Shown one piece after another: positions 13,946 through 15,966 of a stretch of DNA of 15,966 nt (the stretch's first letter is position 1; every line of letters begins with the position of its first letter). A program made the position numbers and the translations under genes. Location of the stretch: contig CADBMS010000008.1 of NCBI GenBank assembly GCA_902795935.1, forward strand, positions 1 to 15,966. Reading direction: 5' to 3'. The notes beneath the pieces were generated by a model. That model was not told the DNA's origin. It made no database searches and was given only the letters and a program-made list of their open reading frames with translations. The DNA is from an uncultured Methanobrevibacter sp. Its GTDB lineage: Archaea; Methanobacteriota; Methanobacteria; Methanobacteriales; Methanobacteriaceae.

Positions 13946-15856
13946 ATGATGATAATTATGGTAAAAAATAAATTCATAGAATCCATACATAATATTCTAC
14001 GAATATCCAAAAAAGATTTAAGGGCCGCTCTAGGCAATCCCATAGTTACACTTACATTAATTGGAATTATCATCTTACCCTCACTATATGCTAATTTAAA
14101 TATTATGGCTTGTTGGGATCTTTATTCTAATACAGATAATATTAAAATTGCTGTTGTTAACAATGATCAACCAATTACTTTTGATAATAAAACACTTAAC
14201 ATAGGTAATGATGTTATTAAAGAATTAAATAAGAATCATGACTTTAATTGGACAATTGTTAATGAATCAGATGCTAGAAAAGGGGTTGAAAGTGGAAAAT
14301 ATTATTCTGCAATGATTATCCCAAGTAATTTCTCAAGTAACATTGCATCAATTAATTCTGATAAACCACAAGCTGCAATATTAGAATATTTAGTTAATAT
14401 AAAAACTAATCCTGTTGCTTCACGAATGACCGACTCTGCTTCTAAGGAAGTGCAACGTGAAATTAGTAATAATATTGTTAAAATACTTGATATTATGGCT
14501 GTAGAAAAGTTAAGTATCCTAAAAACTTCTCTTGCAACAGGAGCTACTAAATTAAATAATGGCGCATCAAAAGTAAGTAATGGAGTTTCAACAGTTAGTT
14601 CAGGAGCTAATAAACTAGGTGATGGTGCTAATAAGTTAACAAAAGGTTCTGAAAAATTAACAAAAGGTTCTAAAGAATTAAGTAGTGGCGCTAATAAATT
14701 AAGCACAGGTTCTGAAAAAATAAACAAAGCATCAAATACAATTAAACAAAAATCAAATGAAGCCAGTTCTAATGCTAATAAAGTTGCTGAATCTGCAAGA
14801 CAAATAAAGAAATATGCAGATAATGCACATGTTTCTGATCCAATAGCTCAAGGAATCATTAATAGCTCATCAAATGTGGCTGAAAGTAGTGCTGAAGTTG
14901 CTGGAGGAGTGGTTAAATTATCTAATGCCACTTCAAATATTGCAGATGGTTCTAACGAACTAGCAAAATCTAGTAAAGAATTAGCTAAAGGCAGTAATAA
15001 ACTTGCCAATTCTAGTGAAGAATTAGCTAAAGGGTCTAATAAAATAGCATCATCCAGTGTTAAATTAGCCAATGGAGCAGTTAGTTTAGCTACAGGATCT
15101 GATAGTTTAGCTAAAGCTTCTTCTAATGCATTATCAACTGCTTCAAATTCATTATCTAATATAACCAATATTAATAGAGATTATCTTGGCGATTACTTTT
15201 ATTCACCAGTTATTTTAAAAAAAAATGAATTAAATCCTATTAAAGATTATGGTTCTGAAGTAGCACCATTTTATCTCACATTATCCATTTGGGTAGGATG
15301 CATTGTTACTTGTGTAATGCTAAAAATGAGATTTTTAAAAAATAATAAATATAAACCTATTGAAGTTTATTTTGGTAAAATGGGATTATTTTTAATAATG
15401 GCATTATTACAAACTACTGTCACTATGATTTGGGCTTATTTAATAGGTATTGAAATTAGTAATATGTATCTATTCATAGCATCAATGTATATTATTGCAT
15501 TAGTGTTTATGTTTTTAATTTATTCATTTATGTCCGTATTTGGACTTATTGGAAAAGGAGCATCAATAGTATTATTAGTATTGCAAATTTTAAGTACTGG
15601 TGGTATTTATCCAGTTGAAGTTATGCCCCCACTATTTAAATCAATTAATCCATTTATGCCCATGACTTATGCAATTACAATGATTAGAGAAGCTTGTTTA
15701 GGATTATATTTGCCTAATTACTTACATGCCATTTCAATATTACTCATATTCCCAATAGTAATTTTTATTATTGCAGTAGTGATTAAAAGTGCAGGCAGAT
15801 TAGATAAAAAAGCAAATTATGTCGAAGAAAAATTGATTAATAGTGGTTTATTCTAA
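13946..15856 (+). CDS. YhgE/Pip-like membrane protein with heptad-repeat stalks and ABC-2-type membrane domain
   Basis: The 636-residue protein has one N-terminal membrane span (about 32-50), a large external region, and a C-terminal block of about five spans (443-625). The external region starts with a globular part (IKIAVVNNDQP..., 66-150). It then has two arrays of seven-residue repeats of the form xxxLxxG: about nine at 200-262 (TKLNNG, NKLTKG, EKLTKG) and about ten at 320-392 (KELAKG, NKLANS). The membrane block contains STGGIYPVEVMPPLFKSINPFMPMTYA, typical of the YhgE/Pip family and the ABC-2 permease fold. Family members include the lactococcal phage infection protein Pip; related proteins take part in export. 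No ATPase gene is adjacent. The start may be ATG 13946, 13949 or 13958; 13958 has GATGAT at a suitable distance. The cargo is unknown. Confidence 0.8.
   Translation: MMIIMVKNKFIESIHNILRISKKDLRAALGNPIVTLTLIGIIILPSLYANLNIMACWDLYSNTDNIKIAVVNNDQPITFDNKTLNIGNDVIKELNKNHDFNWTIVNESDARKGVESGKYYSAMIIPSNFSSNIASINSDKPQAAILEYLVNIKTNPVASRMTDSASKEVQREISNNIVKILDIMAVEKLSILKTSLATGATKLNNGASKVSNGVSTVSSGANKLGDGANKLTKGSEKLTKGSKELSSGANKLSTGSEKINKASNTIKQKSNEASSNANKVAESARQIKKYADNAHVSDPIAQGIINSSSNVAESSAEVAGGVVKLSNATSNIADGSNELAKSSKELAKGSNKLANSSEELAKGSNKIASSSVKLANGAVSLATGSDSLAKASSNALSTASNSLSNITNINRDYLGDYFYSPVILKKNELNPIKDYGSEVAPFYLTLSIWVGCIVTCVMLKMRFLKNNKYKPIEVYFGKMGLFLIMALLQTTVTMIWAYLIGIEISNMYLFIASMYIIALVFMFLIYSFMSVFGLIGKGASIVLLVLQILSTGGIYPVEVMPPLFKSINPFMPMTYAITMIREACLGLYLPNYLHAISILLIFPIVIFIIAVVIKSAGRLDKKANYVEEKLINSGLF
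14543..14731 (+). repeat. First array of 21-bp heptad-coding repeats
   Basis: About nine 21-bp units encode xxxLxxG heptads. Neighbouring units keep DNA identity in places: TTAACAAAAGGTTCT appears twice, 21 bp apart, near 14636 and 14657. This suggests growth by unequal recombination or slippage. Confidence 0.75.
14903..15121 (+). repeat. Second array of 21-bp heptad-coding repeats
   Basis: About ten more heptad units follow a 57-residue non-repeat spacer. GAATTAGCTAAAG occurs twice, 42 bp apart, near 14978 and 15020. Ala is common at the position after Leu here, unlike the Thr/Ser of the first array, so the two arrays have diverged or expanded separately. Confidence 0.75.
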
Positions 15857-15888
15857 TTATTTAGTTTAAACCAAATTATTTTATTTAG

Positions 15889-15930
15889 AAAAATTTTTTT
15901 GTAATAGAATGTTTATTTTTTATTTTTTGT
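15889..15930 (+). terminator. Poly-T region after the YhgE/Pip-like gene
   Basis: T runs (seven after AAAAA near 15893-15900, then several between 15911 and 15928) begin about 35 bp after the stop codon. The rest of the sequence to the window end shows no gene. Confidence 0.45.
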
Positions 15931-15966
15931 ATAAGTTGCTGATTTTTAATGCAGGATTATAATTTA

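Noticed and set aside
14302..15168. Two antisense leucine/proline-rich frames over the YhgE/Pip-like gene
   Set aside because: Their regular pattern is the complement of the heptad repeats on the plus strand.

Overview
The window looks like chromosomal DNA of a very AT-rich methanogenic archaeon of the order Methanobacteriales. The closest feel is a gut Methanosphaera/Methanobrevibacter-type genome, but this is inferred from base composition and gene content, not from a match. Supporting points are archaeal BRE/TATA-type promoters, ribosome-binding sites of the AAGGAG/GGTGAT type, poly-T runs after genes, a GatB of the archaeal GatCAB system, HypF for hydrogenase maturation, and a bacterial-derived GrpE-DnaK-DnaJ set. 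No transposase, integrase, CRISPR array or phage gene was seen.

Layout. Positions 1-94 hold two tRNA genes on the minus strand: the 5' end of one cut by the window edge, and a complete tRNA-Asn(GUU). A long AT-rich spacer follows, then a biotin-synthase-like radical SAM gene (644-1645). Next is a tight plus-strand cluster: gatB, a CBS-CBS-ParB-like protein, and hisE (1964-4424). After a T-rich gap come a multi-pass membrane protein of the DUF3100 type (4875-6281), hypF (6407-8701) and a small acidic DUF2283-like protein (8741-9130). A minus-strand ArsR-type winged-helix regulator (9127-9636) overlaps the end of the DUF2283-like gene tail to tail and is divergent from grpE. grpE (9831-10445) and dnaK (10494-12374) follow, then two terminator-like hairpins, dnaJ (12678-13823), and a YhgE/Pip-like membrane protein with heptad-repeat arrays (13946-15856).

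How the genes fit together. GrpE, DnaK and DnaJ form one Hsp70 folding machine. The divergent regulator and grpE share a 194-bp spacer carrying a perfect 29-bp direct repeat (35-bp period). Each copy contains a near-symmetric TATA box, and a perfect GTTAC-N5-GTAAC palindrome lies downstream. This is the best candidate here for an undescribed system: a local heat-shock regulator with its operators. GatB belongs to the amidotransferase that in archaea makes Asn-tRNA(Asn), and the tRNA-Asn gene lies about 1.9 kb away. HisE serves histidine synthesis, and HypF makes the cyanide ligands of [NiFe] hydrogenases. The CBS/ParB-like protein, radical SAM protein, DUF3100 protein, DUF2283 protein and YhgE/Pip-like protein have no assignable pathway from the sequence alone.
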